Positions 18,099-28,201 are shown, numbered from the stretch's first letter. The stretch: DNA of 64,000 nucleotides from Terricaulis silvestris (GCF_009792355.1 NZ_CP047045.1:2382501-2446500); one strand, 5' to 3'. A program made the numbers and translations. Notes: a model not told the origin generated them from the letters alone.

Positions 18099-19078
18099 GC
18101 TGCGAACGTCACCACGTTCGCACCGGCATTGCTGCGTTTCATCGTCAGCGTAAATGTGGAGCCCTTGCCTGGTTCGCTCGCAACGCCCACCGAGCCGCCC
18201 ATCGCGTCCACGAGTTGCTTGGTGATCGCCAAGCCCAATCCCGTGCCGCCGTACTCACGCGTCACCGATGAATCCGCCTGTACGAAAGGCTGAAACAGGC
18301 GCTCGACAGTTTCGTCCGGCATGCCAATGCCGCTATCGGTCACCACAAACGCAAACCCATCATTCCCGCTCGCGCTCATCGCGATGCTGATGCGCCCGTT
18401 CTTCGTAAACTTCGCGGCGTTGCTTGTGAGGTTCAGCATACACTGACGCAGCCTCATCACATCGAGATAGGCCGAGCCGATGTCCGGATCGCACTGCGCC
18501 TCGAAGCTGTTGCCATTCGCCGCGGCCGCCGCACGCGCCGTTTCCGCGACTTCGTTGAACACCGCCTGCAACGCCGTCGGCGCTGGTTTCAACTCAGTCT
18601 TGCCCGTCTCAAGCCGAGCGTGATCCAGGATCTCGCTGATCAGCCCCAGCAGATGATGCGCCGAGCGCTGAATGCGCTGCGAATCCTCCGCCGCGACATC
18701 CAGCTTGGCGCCGCGCGTCTCCTCCTCGACCATCTCAGCGTAACCGATGATGGCATTGAGCGGGGTGCGCAGCTCATGGCTCATGTTAGCGAGAAACTGC
18801 GTCTTCGCGGCGTTGGCGCCATCCGCTGCTTGCCGCGCCACGCGCTCTTCGGCGAGCGCCGACTGCGCCTTTTGCACCTTGGCGTTCTGCAGCAAGAGAT
18901 AGGTGATGGCCGCCGGCGTCACGGCCAGAGCAATCGCGATCGTTACCAGAGGCGTATAAGGCGTGTGGCCTGGCGCGATGACCACGTTGATCAAATAGTC
19001 GAGCGCGACGACCACAAAGAGAATGGCGCCCGATAGTATCGCAACACGAACGATCTGATCTCTAGACATGCGCACCAC
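18095..19078 (-). CDS. Membrane histidine kinase
   Basis: A 327-residue sensor kinase. Two transmembrane helices (residues about 10-30 and 42-62) enclose only a very short periplasmic loop, followed by a coiled linker (AKVQKAQSALAEERVARQAA), a HisKA domain with phospho-acceptor His in FLANMSHELRTPLNAIIGY, and an HATPase domain with N (NLTSNAAKF), G1 (DSGIGMP) and G2 (YGGTGLGLAI) boxes. It has no receiver domain and no linked response regulator gene, so it is an orphan kinase. The tiny extracytoplasmic part suggests sensing within the membrane or the cytoplasm. Confidence 0.92.
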   Translation of the reverse strand: MVRMSRDQIVRVAILSGAILFVVVALDYLINVVIAPGHTPYTPLVTIAIALAVTPAAITYLLLQNAKVQKAQSALAEERVARQAADGANAAKTQFLANMSHELRTPLNAIIGYAEMVEEETRGAKLDVAAEDSQRIQRSAHHLLGLISEILDHARLETGKTELKPAPTALQAVFNEVAETARAAAAANGNSFEAQCDPDIGSAYLDVMRLRQCMLNLTSNAAKFTKNGRISIAMSASGNDGFAFVVTDSGIGMPDETVERLFQPFVQADSSVTREYGGTGLGLAITKQLVDAMGGSVGVASEPGKGSTFTLTMKRSNAGANVVTFAA

Positions 19079-19138
19079 ACGAAGAATCGCTGTGGTCGCA
19101 GTTTACAGGCGTGAACGGTAAAGAAATTCCGACGCCGC

Positions 19139-19504
19139 CTACCGGCTCGACAGCACGAACGTGTTACCGTCCGGATCGCGAAACTTGGCGAACGCGCCCC
19201 AGGGCTGCTTTTCCGGTGCGGACTCAAACGAAACGCCGCGCTCTTTCATCTGCTTGTAGGTGTAGTCGACATCGTCGCACGCAAACGATCCGTTGAAGAA
19301 CGACCCAATGCGCTCCTCGTGCCCATCCGGCGTGAACAGCACGATCCGCGTGTCCGCGCCCGGAATGCCCAGCTCGATCCAGCGCTTCCCCGGTCCCATC
19401 GGTTGATCGGTCAACACGCGGAAACCAACTTGCTCGGTCCAGAACAACACCGCCGTGTCCTGATCGCGCGTCGGGATAGAAGCGAACTTGAGATGCGTAA
19501 TCAT
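19139..19504 (-). CDS. VOC family protein (glyoxalase/bleomycin-resistance fold)
   Basis: A 121-residue protein made of two beta-alpha-beta-beta-beta modules: HLKFASIPTRDQDTAVLFWTEQVGFRV and DDVDYTYKQMKERGVSFE to FRDPDGNTFVLSS. The FRDPDGN ending is typical for VOC proteins and supplies a metal or substrate contact in many. Which substrate it acts on is not visible. It is a single gene diverging from the HTH gene at 19576. Confidence 0.85.
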   Translation of the reverse strand: MITHLKFASIPTRDQDTAVLFWTEQVGFRVLTDQPMGPGKRWIELGIPGADTRIVLFTPDGHEERIGSFFNGSFACDDVDYTYKQMKERGVSFESAPEKQPWGAFAKFRDPDGNTFVLSSR

Positions 19505-19562
19505 GGGCGAACCTCCACCATCCGCGCTACGCTCAGCTCTTGCTCAAGTCGATGGCGTCAGT

Positions 19563-19578
19563 CATTGCTATAGCAATG
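19563..19578. promoter_or_regulatory. 16-bp perfect palindrome over a start codon, candidate operator
   Basis: CATTGCTATAGCAATG is a perfect palindrome whose last three bases are the ATG of the HTH protein gene. A protein bound here would block initiation of that gene. A palindrome of this length is expected about once by chance in 64 kb, so the support comes only from its position. Confidence 0.3.
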
Positions 19579-19881
19579 AAAGCGACAACCCAGATCGACG
19601 CCTACGTCTTCAGCACATTGATGGCCGATCTCGTGTCGCACGATCGCCGCCCTTCGGCCTTCCTCACCTACGTCGCGATCTGGTCCGCAGGTGACGGCAA
19701 GCGCGTCGCGTTGAGCTACGCCGATCTGGCTGAGCGCACCGGTCTCTCCAAACGCGCCGCGCAAGACGCGGTCGCGCACCTGATGCGCCGCGAGCTGCTC
19801 GAATGCGTAAAAGCCGGCCCGACCGAAACGCCGCGCTATCGCCCGCTCACGCCCTGGCAGCGCTGGAAACGCAAAGCCTAA
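19576..19881 (+). CDS. Helix-turn-helix domain protein
   Basis: A 101-residue protein when started at 19576 (MKATTQIDAYVFSTLMADLV); in-frame ATGs at 19540 and 19552 are also possible, and none has a good ribosome binding site. The centre, SYADLAERTGLSKRAAQDAVAHLMRRELLE, is a typical helix-turn-helix of the winged or replication-initiator type. The C-terminus is basic (TPWQRWKRKA). It is likely a DNA-binding regulator with unknown targets. A perfect palindrome overlaps its start. The stop overlaps the convergent gene at 19878 by four bases. Confidence 0.75.
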   Translation: MKATTQIDAYVFSTLMADLVSHDRRPSAFLTYVAIWSAGDGKRVALSYADLAERTGLSKRAAQDAVAHLMRRELLECVKAGPTETPRYRPLTPWQRWKRKA

Positions 19882-20420
19882 GCGCTCACCTTGCGCACGT
19901 TCGGCTTACCCAATGTCATAAAGATCACCGGGCCCTCCGTGGGCGCGCGATAAACGCCGTGCGAGCCGTTCACCTTCATCGCCAACGCCGTCAGCCGCCA
20001 CGCTTCCTGCTCGTCCATCTTGAGTGACTTCACCGTCAACTCTTCCAACCCGTGCTTATCGCCGAACCAGCGCGTGCGTTCGGCGTCGTTGCGCAGCCGC
20101 TGCACCACCATCGGATGATCCCAGGCCCAGCGGAAAATGCTGGTGCGCGGATTCCAGGCGCCGATAATCTGCACCGGCGCCGTCACCACCGCGCCGTCCT
20201 TGCGCTCGAACTGAATGATCCCTGCGTTCTGATCGACGAGCCACGGCGCGGTTTCGAGCTTCAGCTTTTTCGATAACCAACGCTGCCGGTTCAGCAGATC
20301 GACCCAGCTCTCGGCCACGAAGCGATCAACGTCGACCTCTTCCCCGCCCCAAGGCACCAGCGCTTGAGACGGCGCGGCCTGTGCGGTCGTCTTCGGTTTG
20401 CGGCGCGCCGTTTTCTGCAT
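19878..20420 (-). CDS. DUF6882-like hypothetical protein
   Basis: A 180-residue protein with a basic N-terminus, a helix (FVAESWVDLLNRQRWLSKKL) and a beta-rich middle containing VQIIGAWNPRTSIFRWAWDHPMVV, a W-x-P...F-x-W-x-W pattern I associate with the DUF6882 family. The assignment is from memory and moderate. No signal peptide, membrane segment or catalytic motif is visible. It lies between the HTH gene (convergent) and trmJ (same strand, 46 bp upstream). Confidence 0.65.
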   Translation of the reverse strand: MQKTARRKPKTTAQAAPSQALVPWGGEEVDVDRFVAESWVDLLNRQRWLSKKLKLETAPWLVDQNAGIIQFERKDGAVVTAPVQIIGAWNPRTSIFRWAWDHPMVVQRLRNDAERTRWFGDKHGLEELTVKSLKMDEQEAWRLTALAMKVNGSHGVYRAPTEGPVIFMTLGKPNVRKVSA

Positions 20421-20466
20421 TCGTTCTGTGGATAACCAAAATCCCTCGGCCCGGGATAGTCATTTC

Positions 20467-21252
20467 CTACAGGTCATCTTTCTTGCGCCCGCCGCGCCCG
20501 ATGGTGAGCGCCTTGATCACGCCGCGCAGCGTCTGCGCTTCCTGCACCGTCAGCCGCGCCCGCAGGAAGATCGAACGCAGGTTTCGCTTCATCAGCGCCG
20601 CCTTGTCGTCGGGGTGGAAAAAGCGCCCATGTTCAAGCTCTTGCTCAAGATGACCGAACAGCTTTTCCAACTCCTCCTGCGTCGCCGGCTCACTCTCGGA
20701 ATCCCGAAACCAAGACGGCAAATCCTCCACCTGCCGCGCCTCGGCGTAAGCAAAAGCAAACACCGCCACCGCATTCGCCAAGTTGAGCGACGCAAACCCA
20801 GGATTGACCGGCAACGTCATGATCGCATCCGCCCGCGCGATTTCTTCCGTCTCCATTCCAGCGGCCTCTGGCCCAAACATAACCACCGGCTTCTCGCCCA
20901 GCGCCAACGCCGCGCGAATGTTCAGCGCCGCCTCGCGCGGGCCCCACACCGGCTTCTCCAACCCACGCGGTCGCGCCGATGCGGCGATCACCAAAGTTGC
21001 ATCCGCCAATGCCTCGTCGAGCGACCACTCGACCCGCGCGCCCTTCAGCACCTTGTCGGCGCCGACCGCCACCACCTCAGCTTTCGGATTGGGCCAGCGA
21101 TCACGCGGCGCGACGAGGCGGAGCGAAATCAGGCCAAAATTCAACAAAACGCGTGCAACCGCGCCGATGTTTTCGCCCATCTGGGGACGCACCAGCAGGA
21201 TTGCTGGCCATTCCTCCTCGATCGGCGGCGGCATGTTTCGAGCGCGAGTCAT
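20467..21252 (-). CDS. trmJ: tRNA (cytidine/uridine-2'-O-)-methyltransferase TrmJ
   Basis: A 261-residue SPOUT methyltransferase if started at 21252 (MTRARNMPPP); an ATG at 21306 is in frame but adds an unlikely leader. Motif 1 is visible in ILLVRPQMGENIGAVARVLLNFG, motif 2 in VVMFGPEAAGMETEEI and motif 3 in LPVNPGFASLNLANAVAVFAF, together forming the knotted SAM site. A C-terminal helical extension (PATQEELEKLFGHLEQEL) is typical of TrmJ and separates it from other SpoU proteins. It methylates the ribose of position 32 in several tRNAs. It is divergent from icd. Confidence 0.92.
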   Translation of the reverse strand: MTRARNMPPPIEEEWPAILLVRPQMGENIGAVARVLLNFGLISLRLVAPRDRWPNPKAEVVAVGADKVLKGARVEWSLDEALADATLVIAASARPRGLEKPVWGPREAALNIRAALALGEKPVVMFGPEAAGMETEEIARADAIMTLPVNPGFASLNLANAVAVFAFAYAEARQVEDLPSWFRDSESEPATQEELEKLFGHLEQELEHGRFFHPDDKAALMKRNLRSIFLRARLTVQEAQTLRGVIKALTIGRGGRKKDDL

Positions 21253-21390
21253 CGGTCGGAGTTGTATCGGGACATGGCCAAAAGCGCCATTTCCCATGCC
21301 CGCCACTAAGACCAGCCGTCGCAGTTTGCGCGGCCTTCGCTAGCTGCTACCACGCGCCCAACTTCCCGAACGCGAAAGGCGAGCAGAACG

Positions 21391-22608
21391 ATGGCCAAGA
21401 TCAAGGTGGACAATCCAGTCGTCGACATGGACGGCGACGAGATGACCCGGATCATCTGGGCGGCGATCAAAGAACGCCTGATCCACCCCTACCTCGATCT
21501 CGACATCAAGTATTTCGATCTCGGCGTCGAAAGCCGCGACGCCACCAACGACCAGATCACCATCGAAGCCGCCAACGCGACCAAACAATACGGCGTCGCC
21601 GTAAAGTGCGCGACCATCACGCCCGACGAAGCGCGTGTGAAAGAGTTTGGCCTGAAGGAAATGTGGAAGTCGCCGAACGGCACCATCCGCAACATCCTCG
21701 GCGGCGTCATCTTCCGCGAACCGATCATCATGAAGAACGTGCCGCGCCTCGTCCCCGGCTGGACCAAGCCCATCGTGGTCGGCCGCCACGCCTTCGGCGA
21801 TCAGTACCGCGCCACCGATTTCCGCTTCCCCGGCAAGGGCACGTTGACGATCAAGTTCGTCGGCGACGACGGCCAGGTGATCGAGAAGGAAGTGTTCAAG
21901 GCGCCAGGCTCTGGCGTCACCATGGCGATGTACAACCTCGATGACTCGATCCGCGACTTCGCGCGCGCGTCATTCAATTACGGGCTGCTGAAGAACTACC
22001 CGGTCTATCTCTCGACCAAGAACACCATCCTCAAAGCCTATGACGGCCGCTTCAAGGACATCTTCGAAGAGATCTTCAACGCCGAATTCAAAGCCGAGTT
22101 CGACAAGCGCAAGCTCACCTACGAGCATCGTCTGATCGACGACATGGTCGCCTCCGCCCTGAAGTGGAGCGGCGGCTATGTCTGGGCCTGCAAGAACTAC
22201 GACGGCGACGTGCAGTCAGACACCGTCGCGCAAGGCTTCGGCTCACTCGGCCTGATGACCTCCGTGCTGATCACGCCGGACGGCAAGACGATGGAAGCGG
22301 AAGCCGCGCACGGCACCGTCACCCGCCACTATCGCCAGCACCAAAAAGGCGAGCCGACCAGCACCAACTCGGTCGCCTCGATCTTCGCTTGGACGCGCGG
22401 CCTCGCCCATCGCGGCAAGCTCGACAACAACCAGCAGCTCATCGACTACGCGCTGCTGCTCGAGAAAATCACCATCGACACCGTCGAGTCCGGCCAGATG
22501 ACCAAGGACCTCGCGCTCCTCGTCGGCGACAAGCAATCCTGGCTCACCACCGAAGGCTTCCTCGACGCCGTCGCCGACAATCTCGACAAAGCGATGGGCG
22601 CGGCGTGA
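21391..22608 (+). CDS. icd: NADP-dependent isocitrate dehydrogenase
   Basis: A 405-residue enzyme of the eukaryote-like type II IDH group common in alphaproteobacteria. It begins [23 protein letters not shown]; the substrate loop [12 protein letters not shown] (Ser and Asn contacts), metal-binding Asp region [28 protein letters not shown] and the NADP-binding [14 protein letters not shown] segment are all present. It converts isocitrate to 2-oxoglutarate and CO2 in the TCA cycle. A GCGAGCAGAACG stretch precedes the ATG. It overlaps the next gene by four bases (GTGA), so they form a coupled operon. Confidence 0.97.
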   Translation: MAKIKVDNPVVDMDGDEMTRIIWAAIKERLIHPYLDLDIKYFDLGVESRDATNDQITIEAANATKQYGVAVKCATITPDEARVKEFGLKEMWKSPNGTIRNILGGVIFREPIIMKNVPRLVPGWTKPIVVGRHAFGDQYRATDFRFPGKGTLTIKFVGDDGQVIEKEVFKAPGSGVTMAMYNLDDSIRDFARASFNYGLLKNYPVYLSTKNTILKAYDGRFKDIFEEIFNAEFKAEFDKRKLTYEHRLIDDMVASALKWSGGYVWACKNYDGDVQSDTVAQGFGSLGLMTSVLITPDGKTMEAEAAHGTVTRHYRQHQKGEPTSTNSVASIFAWTRGLAHRGKLDNNQQLIDYALLLEKITIDTVESGQMTKDLALLVGDKQSWLTTEGFLDAVADNLDKAMGAA

Positions 22609-23018
22609 GCGAAAACCGCCGCTCCTCCCTGACAGGGTCTTGGAGCGGCGCCTACCGCTACCCGGATGACGCATTTCCCGAGACTGTGTTCAACGCGCAG
22701 ATCGAGGAGCAAAATGGCGCATTCTTCGGCGCTATCGATGAACCTAACGTCGCCGACCCTTGGCTCAATCTCTCTGTGCTGAAGGCCGAGATCGAAGGCA
22801 CGCGCAGCGGCCTTCAGATCGTTTTCACCAAGTTCTATAGCGCCGAGGCTGATCTTGGGTTCGCCATCCGGTACGAGGGAACAGCCAACGAGGCACTCAC
22901 GCGCATCGAAGGCATCTGGATCAATCCCGAATGGTCGGGACCCTTCTTTATGACCAGGGACGACGACAGCGAAGCTGTCGCGGCCGAAGAAGAAGCAACA
23001 ATCGAGGTTCGTCGATGA
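22605..23018 (+). CDS. Hypothetical protein coupled to icd
   Basis: A 137-residue protein starting at the GTG at 22605, whose first bases overlap the icd stop (GTGA). The translation ([15 protein letters not shown]..., then [47 protein letters not shown]) looks like a small all-beta, calycin- or lipocalin-like fold beginning with the G-x-W motif, but I do not recognise a named family. It ends in an acidic tail. The ATG of the following acetyltransferase again overlaps its stop (ATGA), so all three genes are translated together. The larger frame reaching back to 22164 lies inside icd and is not real. Confidence 0.75.
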   Translation: MSENRRSSLTGSWSGAYRYPDDAFPETVFNAQIEEQNGAFFGAIDEPNVADPWLNLSVLKAEIEGTRSGLQIVFTKFYSAEADLGFAIRYEGTANEALTRIEGIWINPEWSGPFFMTRDDDSEAVAAEEEATIEVRR

Positions 23019-23455
23019 TCATTCGTGACGTCACCGCCGAAGATCGCGCCGGTTGGGATGTACTCTGGCAAGGCTATCTCGCGTTCTACGAATCCGAGCT
23101 GCCCAAGAACGTCAGCGACATCACGTTCGGCCGTTTCCTCGATCCGTCCGAACCGATGTTCTGCCTCGTCGCGGAAGACGAGGAAACGCATGAACTGATC
23201 GGCCTGGTGAACTGCGTGCTCCATCGCGGCACCTGGGCGATCCAGAACTTTTGCTACCTCGAAGACCTGTTCACCTCGGCCGCAGCACGCAAACGCGGCG
23301 TCGGCCGCGCGCTGATCGAAGCCGTCTACAAGCGCGCCGATAAACTCGGCTGCAGCCGAGTCTACTGGCTCACGCACGAGACCAACTACGCCGGCCGCAG
23401 CCTCTACGATCAAGTCGCAAAGAACCTCGGCTTCATCCAGTATCGGCGTCCTTAG
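23015..23455 (+). CDS. GNAT family N-acetyltransferase
   Basis: A 146-residue acetyltransferase starting [21 protein letters not shown]. The acetyl-CoA-binding motif A is in LEDLFTSAAARKRGVGRALIEAVYKRA (R-x2-G-x-G-x-A form RKRGVGRA), followed by VYWLTHETNYAGRSLYDQVAKNLGF. It is similar to the small aminoglycoside/spermidine-acetyltransferase-like GNATs; substrate unknown. It is the third gene of the coupled icd operon. Confidence 0.9.
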   Translation: MIIRDVTAEDRAGWDVLWQGYLAFYESELPKNVSDITFGRFLDPSEPMFCLVAEDEETHELIGLVNCVLHRGTWAIQNFCYLEDLFTSAAARKRGVGRALIEAVYKRADKLGCSRVYWLTHETNYAGRSLYDQVAKNLGFIQYRRP

Positions 23456-23606
23456 ACGAGCGCGCGTCTTCAAACGCGCTTCAACGCCAAACATTACAAT
23501 CCGACACATGCGCAGCGGCGCTATGATGCTGCGCATGAACCGCTCTCATCCGCAATCGCAAGCACTCTGGCCGCAAGGCTGGGACACCAGGTCGCTGCGC
23601 GCTGCT

Positions 23607-24488
23607 CTATTCCCGGAACGGCGGCGTCGGCCGCCACGGATACGGTTGAGGCATGTCGGTCGAAACGCGATCCGGATAAACCGGCGTGCGCTTCTCCAAA
23701 AACGACGTCACGCCTTCCTTCGCATCGCCCGCCTGCCCGCGCGCCACCATGAGCCGGCTTTCCAACCGGTGCGCTTCCATCGGATGGCCAGCATCAAGCA
23801 TGTCCAACATCATCCGCCGCGCCAACGCCACTGACACCGGCGCAGTGTTGTCCGCAATCTCCCGCGCCAGCGCGTGCGCCGCCGGCAACAGCTCATCCGG
23901 CGCATGCAGCGACCGCACTAGCCCGCGCTCTTTCGCTTCTTCGCTCGTGAACACCCGCCCCGTCATCGTCCACTCAAGCGCAGTCGAAACGCCAACAAGC
24001 CGCGGCAGAAAATACGAAGACAACGTCTCCGGCACGATCCCGCGCCGCGTGAACACAAACCCCATCTTCGCGCCCGGCACAGCCAAACGGATATCCATCG
24101 GCAACGTCATCGTCGCACCAACGCCAACCGCCGCGCCATTGATCGCCGCGATGACCGGCTTCAGGCTTTCATAGATGCGGATGCCGACTTGCCCCCCGCC
24201 GTCGCGCGCGCGATCAGGATCGAACTTGCCGCCGCCGCGCGCTTCCAAGCGCTTCTCGTAGTCAAACGTCGCCCCGCCCGAGCCGAGGTCCGCGCCCGCG
24301 CAGAACGCTCGCCCAGCGCCGGTCACGATCACCACGCGCACGTCGTCATTCGCGTCGGTCTCATCGAACGCCGCGATCATGTCGCGCACCATCTGGTCGG
24401 TGAACGCGTTCATCCGGTCAGGCCGGTTCAATGTCAGCGTCGCAACGCCGTCGGCGATTTCCAGTTTGACGGTTTCGTAGTCGGCCAT
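23607..24488 (-). CDS. Enoyl-CoA hydratase/isomerase family protein
   Basis: A 293-residue crotonase. The ATG at 24488 has a GGAG site; an upstream in-frame start at 24611 runs through another gene and adds an unrelated leader. The oxyanion-hole strands are visible: GAGRAFCAGADLGSGG and INGAAVGVGATMTLPMDIRLA. Glu residues of the hydratase active site are likely in RRGIVPETLSSYFLPRLVG. The length and C-terminal VTSFLEKRTPVYPDRVS are typical of crotonase-family proteins acting in beta-oxidation-like steps. Substrate is unknown. Confidence 0.92.
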   Translation of the reverse strand: MADYETVKLEIADGVATLTLNRPDRMNAFTDQMVRDMIAAFDETDANDDVRVVIVTGAGRAFCAGADLGSGGATFDYEKRLEARGGGKFDPDRARDGGGQVGIRIYESLKPVIAAINGAAVGVGATMTLPMDIRLAVPGAKMGFVFTRRGIVPETLSSYFLPRLVGVSTALEWTMTGRVFTSEEAKERGLVRSLHAPDELLPAAHALAREIADNTAPVSVALARRMMLDMLDAGHPMEAHRLESRLMVARGQAGDAKEGVTSFLEKRTPVYPDRVSTDMPQPYPWRPTPPFRE

Positions 24489-24522
24489 CGGTTCGGCTCC
24501 GCAATGAACGAACACGCTAGCG

Positions 24523-24864
24523 CTAGAGCCGCAGCAACTCCACCTCTGCCGCTTGGTAAGGGTCGAGCTTGTAGAGCAGCTGACGATGGATCGCGACCAT
24601 CGAGCCCGCACCCCAATCCTCGATCAGTTCGGCATCGTCACGATCGCGCGCCTGCCAGTGCGAACCGTCTTCGCAGATCACGACCTTGCCGCGCGCCAGC
24701 ACGCAATCGATCGTCGCCACGGAGCCCGATTGCGCGCCCGCGCCTAATCCGACTCGGAACACAGAGAGAATCGCGTCACGTTGCGCATGCGAGAGACGGC
24801 CCCAATCGAGCCGCTCGAAAAGCTCTGGTCCGAGATAAGCGGCCAGTGCATCGTTTTGCGTCAT
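24523..24864 (-). CDS. Hypothetical protein
   Basis: A 113-residue soluble protein (start ATG at 24864; 24879 also possible). It begins TQNDALAAYLGPELFERLDWGRLSH, with a helical first half and a beta-rich second half (ATIDCVLARGKVVICEDGSHWQARD). It is rich in acidic residues, has no signal peptide and shows no motif I recognise. It sits between the GNAT gene at 24946 and the enoyl-CoA hydratase on the same strand. Confidence 0.65.
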   Translation of the reverse strand: MTQNDALAAYLGPELFERLDWGRLSHAQRDAILSVFRVGLGAGAQSGSVATIDCVLARGKVVICEDGSHWQARDRDDAELIEDWGAGSMVAIHRQLLYKLDPYQAAEVELLRL

Positions 24865-24945
24865 ATCGGCCGTCCCCACTACCGAATCGAGTCGTCCAAA
24901 AACGATTGATTTGGTTTCCGAGACGTTACCGACGCGAACTGATCT

Positions 24946-25455
24946 CTAAAGCGCCAGCCGCCAGATGAAATCGCGATCGGCGGTGGCGCCGACCATGAAG
25001 TCCCACTCGCTGTAATCCGCGAAGCCGACGCGGCGATAAAAACGCTGCGCGCGTTCGTTGTTTTCCCAAACGCTGAGATAAAGCGCCGGCGCTCCCTTGG
25101 CGCGCGCCCAAGCGATGGTCTCGTCCATCAGCTTCACCGCAACGCCGGCGCCTTTGGCGCGTTCGTGAATGTAGAGCCGATGCAATTCGAGCGCGCGCGG
25201 ATCGTCGACCGGCATGTCAAGCGCGCCCATCGCGCAATAGCCGGCGAGCCCCGCGTCGTCGAACGCGAGCACGTACCGGAGGCCGTCCGCCATTTCGCGG
25301 CGCTGAATGTCGGCGCCGAACTTGGCGGTGAGAAACGCGTTGAGATCTTCAGGCGGATAGAGATGGCCAAACGTCGCCGTCCACGTCTCGCGCGCGAAGT
25401 CAGCAATCGCCTCCGCATCAACCGCCGTCGCGTCGCGATACGTAAACATACTCAC
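24946..25455 (-). CDS. GNAT family N-acetyltransferase
   Basis: A 169-residue acetyltransferase. Motif A is [29 protein letters not shown] (acetyl-CoA pyrophosphate loop A-K-G-A-G-V-A), and motif B is [32 protein letters not shown], the common ending of RimI-like GNATs. Substrate is unknown. Its ATG overlaps the alaS stop (ATGA), so it is translationally coupled to alaS. Confidence 0.9.
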   Translation of the reverse strand: MSMFTYRDATAVDAEAIADFARETWTATFGHLYPPEDLNAFLTAKFGADIQRREMADGLRYVLAFDDAGLAGYCAMGALDMPVDDPRALELHRLYIHERAKGAGVAVKLMDETIAWARAKGAPALYLSVWENNERAQRFYRRVGFADYSEWDFMVGATADRDFIWRLAL

Positions 25456-28124
25456 GCCGCCAGCGCGCCTTGCAAAGCCGCGCGGATCGCGTCGAGCGCT
25501 TTGCCCGCTTCCGCGCCATTCGGCCCGCCGCCCTGCGCCATGTCGGGCCGCCCACCACCGCCTTGCCCGCCGACGGCAGCAACGCCAGCCTTCACGAGAT
25601 CGACCGCGCTCACCTTCGCTTTCAGATCGTCGGTGACGCCGACAGCCAGCGCCGCCTTGCCATCTTCGACGCCGATATAAGCGATGACGCCCGAGCCGAT
25701 CGACTTCTTGCCCTCATCGACCAGCCCGCGAAGATCTTTCGCCGCGACGCCATCGAGCACGCGCGCCAGCACGGAGACGCCGCCGACGGTCTCCGGCCCG
25801 GCCGGCGCCGATTGGCCCCCGCCGCCCGCAAGCGCCAGTTTCTTTTTTGCTTCGCTCAGCTCACGCTCAAGCTTGCGGCGTTCGTCAGCGAGTTGCGACA
25901 CACGCTCCGTGACTTCCGACAACGGCGCCTTGATGTTCGCCGCGATGGCTTTCGCCAACGCCGCTTGCGCCTTCAGATGCGCCAACGCCGCCGCACCCGT
26001 CGCCGCTTCAATGCGGCGAATGCCGGCAGCAACGCCGCCTTCACTCAAAATCGAAAACACTGCGATGTCGCCCGTGCGTTTCACATGCGTGCCCCCGCAA
26101 AGCTCCACGGAATAGGGCTTGCCGGCGCCATCGAGCGCATCGCCGAAGCGCAGCACGCGAACGGTGTCGCCATACTTTTCGCCGAACAGCGCCAGCGCGC
26201 CTTCCTCGATGGCCTTCGCCGGCGCCATTTCCTTGATCACGCCTTCCGCATTTTGACGGATCACCGCGTTCACTTCGTCTTCAACGCGCGCGATTTGGTC
26301 CGCGGTCAGCGCCTGACCGTGGCTGAAGTCAAACCGGAAATAGTCGGCCTCAACCAGCGAACCCTTTTGCGACACGTGCGGTCCCAACACGTTGCGGAGC
26401 GCCGCGTGCACCAAGTGCGTCGCTGAGTGATTGGCGCGGATCTGCTGACGGCGCGTGTGATCGATCTCAAGCTTTGCCTTATCACCAACTTTGATCGCGC
26501 CCTTGGTCAGCCGCCCCACATGCGCATGCACGGCGCCCGCCTGCTTCAGCGTGTCCTCAACGACGAACTCCGCGCCGTTCGCAAACGTGATCATGCCGCG
26601 ATCACCCGCTTGGCCGCCGCTTTCGGCGTAGAACGGGGTGCGATCGAACACGAGCGCCGCGGCGGCGCCTTCGCGCAGCTCATGCTGCTCGGCGCCGCCG
26701 GCGACGATCGCCGTCACCTTGCCCTCGCCCGCCTCAGCGCCGTAGCCGAGAAATTCGTTGCCGGTCGTGCGCTCCAGGATCGAATGCCAGATCGCCGGAT
26801 TGTCGGCGCCATCAGCGCCCTTCCAGCTCGCGGCGCCCTGATCCTTTTGGCCTTGCATCGCCGCGTCGTATTCGGCGACATCCACTTCGAGCCCGCGTCC
26901 GCGCAGAATGTCCTGCGTCAGATCGAGCGGAAAACCGAACGTGTCATAGAGCTTGAACGCCGTGCGCCCCGAAAGCTTCTGGCCCTTCTGCAAGCCGCCG
27001 AGTTCATCCTCAAGCAGCCGCAGACCGTTGGCCAGCGTGCGGCGGAAGCGTTCTTCTTCTTCGCGCAGCTGCGCTTCGATCACGGGCTGCGCGCGCTTCA
27101 GCTCCGGGTACGCGTTGCCCATCTCCGCGATCAGCGTCGGCGCCAGGCGATACATCAGCGGCTCTTTCGCGCCGAGGATATGCGCATGCCGCATCGCGCG
27201 GCGCATGATCCGGCGCAGCACGTAGCCGCTTCCTTCGTTCGACGGCGACACGCCGTCCGCGATCAGGAAGCACGATGAGCGCAGGTGATCGGCGATGACG
27301 TTGAAGCTGGGCGCTTGCTCGCCTTGCGCCTTGGTTTTGGTCAAATCTTCGGACGCCGCGATGATGGTGCGGAACAGGTCCGTCTCGAACACGGACTCAA
27401 CGCCCTGCATCACGCAAGCGATGCGCTCGAGACCCATGCCGGTATCGATCGACGGTTTCGGCAGTTTCTCGCGCGGGCGTCCGTCCAAGAATTGCTCATA
27501 CTGCATGAACACGAGATTCCAGAACTCGAGGAAGCGATCGCCGTCCTGCTCCGGCGAACCGGGCGGGCCGCCCCAGATGTGGTCGCCGCGGTCGATGAAG
27601 ATTTCCGAACACGGCCCGCACGGTCCAGTGTCGCCCATCGACCAGAAATTGTCCGCCGTCGCGATGCGGATGATCTTGTCTTCGGAGAGACCCGCGATTT
27701 TTTTCCAGAGCGCCGCCGCCTCGTCGTCATCGTGATAGACAGTGACCAGCAGCTTGTCCTTCGGCAGCCCGAAATCCTTCGTGATCAGAGTCCACGCGGC
27801 GTCGATCGCGCCTTCCTTGAAGTAGTCGCCGAACGAGAAATTGCCGAGCATCTCGAAGAACGTGAGGTGGCGCGCGGTGTAACCGACATTGTCGAGATCG
27901 TTGTGCTTGCCGCCGGCGCGGACGCACTTCTGCGACGTCGCCGCGCGCGGGTACGGCGGCTTGGCGGCGCCGGTGAAGTAGTTCTTGAACTGCACCATGC
28001 CGGCGTTGACGAAGAGTAGCGTCGGGTCGTCTTGCGGTACAAGCGAAGACGAGCCCGGCAGCTCATGGCCGCGCGAACCAAAAAAATCCAAGAATTGCCG
28101 ACGGATGTCGTTGACGCTCTGCAT
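25452..28124 (-). CDS. alaS: Alanine--tRNA ligase
   Basis: An 890-residue class II synthetase when started at 28124 ([21 protein letters not shown]); a start three codons upstream at 28133 is also possible. Domains in order: aminoacylation domain (class II motifs, [32 protein letters not shown]), tRNA-recognition helices, editing domain with the zinc ligands in [13 protein letters not shown] and [10 protein letters not shown], and the C-terminal C-Ala domain, Gly-rich at the end ([16 protein letters not shown]). It attaches Ala to tRNA-Ala and deacylates mischarged Ser/Gly. It lies downstream of recA. Confidence 0.97.
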   Translation of the reverse strand: MQSVNDIRRQFLDFFGSRGHELPGSSSLVPQDDPTLLFVNAGMVQFKNYFTGAAKPPYPRAATSQKCVRAGGKHNDLDNVGYTARHLTFFEMLGNFSFGDYFKEGAIDAAWTLITKDFGLPKDKLLVTVYHDDDEAAALWKKIAGLSEDKIIRIATADNFWSMGDTGPCGPCSEIFIDRGDHIWGGPPGSPEQDGDRFLEFWNLVFMQYEQFLDGRPREKLPKPSIDTGMGLERIACVMQGVESVFETDLFRTIIAASEDLTKTKAQGEQAPSFNVIADHLRSSCFLIADGVSPSNEGSGYVLRRIMRRAMRHAHILGAKEPLMYRLAPTLIAEMGNAYPELKRAQPVIEAQLREEEERFRRTLANGLRLLEDELGGLQKGQKLSGRTAFKLYDTFGFPLDLTQDILRGRGLEVDVAEYDAAMQGQKDQGAASWKGADGADNPAIWHSILERTTGNEFLGYGAEAGEGKVTAIVAGGAEQHELREGAAAALVFDRTPFYAESGGQAGDRGMITFANGAEFVVEDTLKQAGAVHAHVGRLTKGAIKVGDKAKLEIDHTRRQQIRANHSATHLVHAALRNVLGPHVSQKGSLVEADYFRFDFSHGQALTADQIARVEDEVNAVIRQNAEGVIKEMAPAKAIEEGALALFGEKYGDTVRVLRFGDALDGAGKPYSVELCGGTHVKRTGDIAVFSILSEGGVAAGIRRIEAATGAAALAHLKAQAALAKAIAANIKAPLSEVTERVSQLADERRKLERELSEAKKKLALAGGGGQSAPAGPETVGGVSVLARVLDGVAAKDLRGLVDEGKKSIGSGVIAYIGVEDGKAALAVGVTDDLKAKVSAVDLVKAGVAAVGGQGGGGRPDMAQGGGPNGAEAGKALDAIRAALQGALAA

Positions 28125-28201
28125 GTCTTCCAAGCCAAATCAGTGTTCCGGCTTGGTATAGGTAGTGCGGTGCACAACGCCAAGCGCCGCACCGCCGCAA
28201 C

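Noticed and set aside
22164-22604. Upstream extension of the icd-coupled gene
   Set aside because: This part lies within icd in another frame; the GTG at 22605 with a 4-base overlap to the icd stop is the sensible start.
25470-26426. Long open frame on the plus strand inside alaS
   Set aside because: alaS is certain from its zinc ligands and domain order; the antisense frame has shadow composition.
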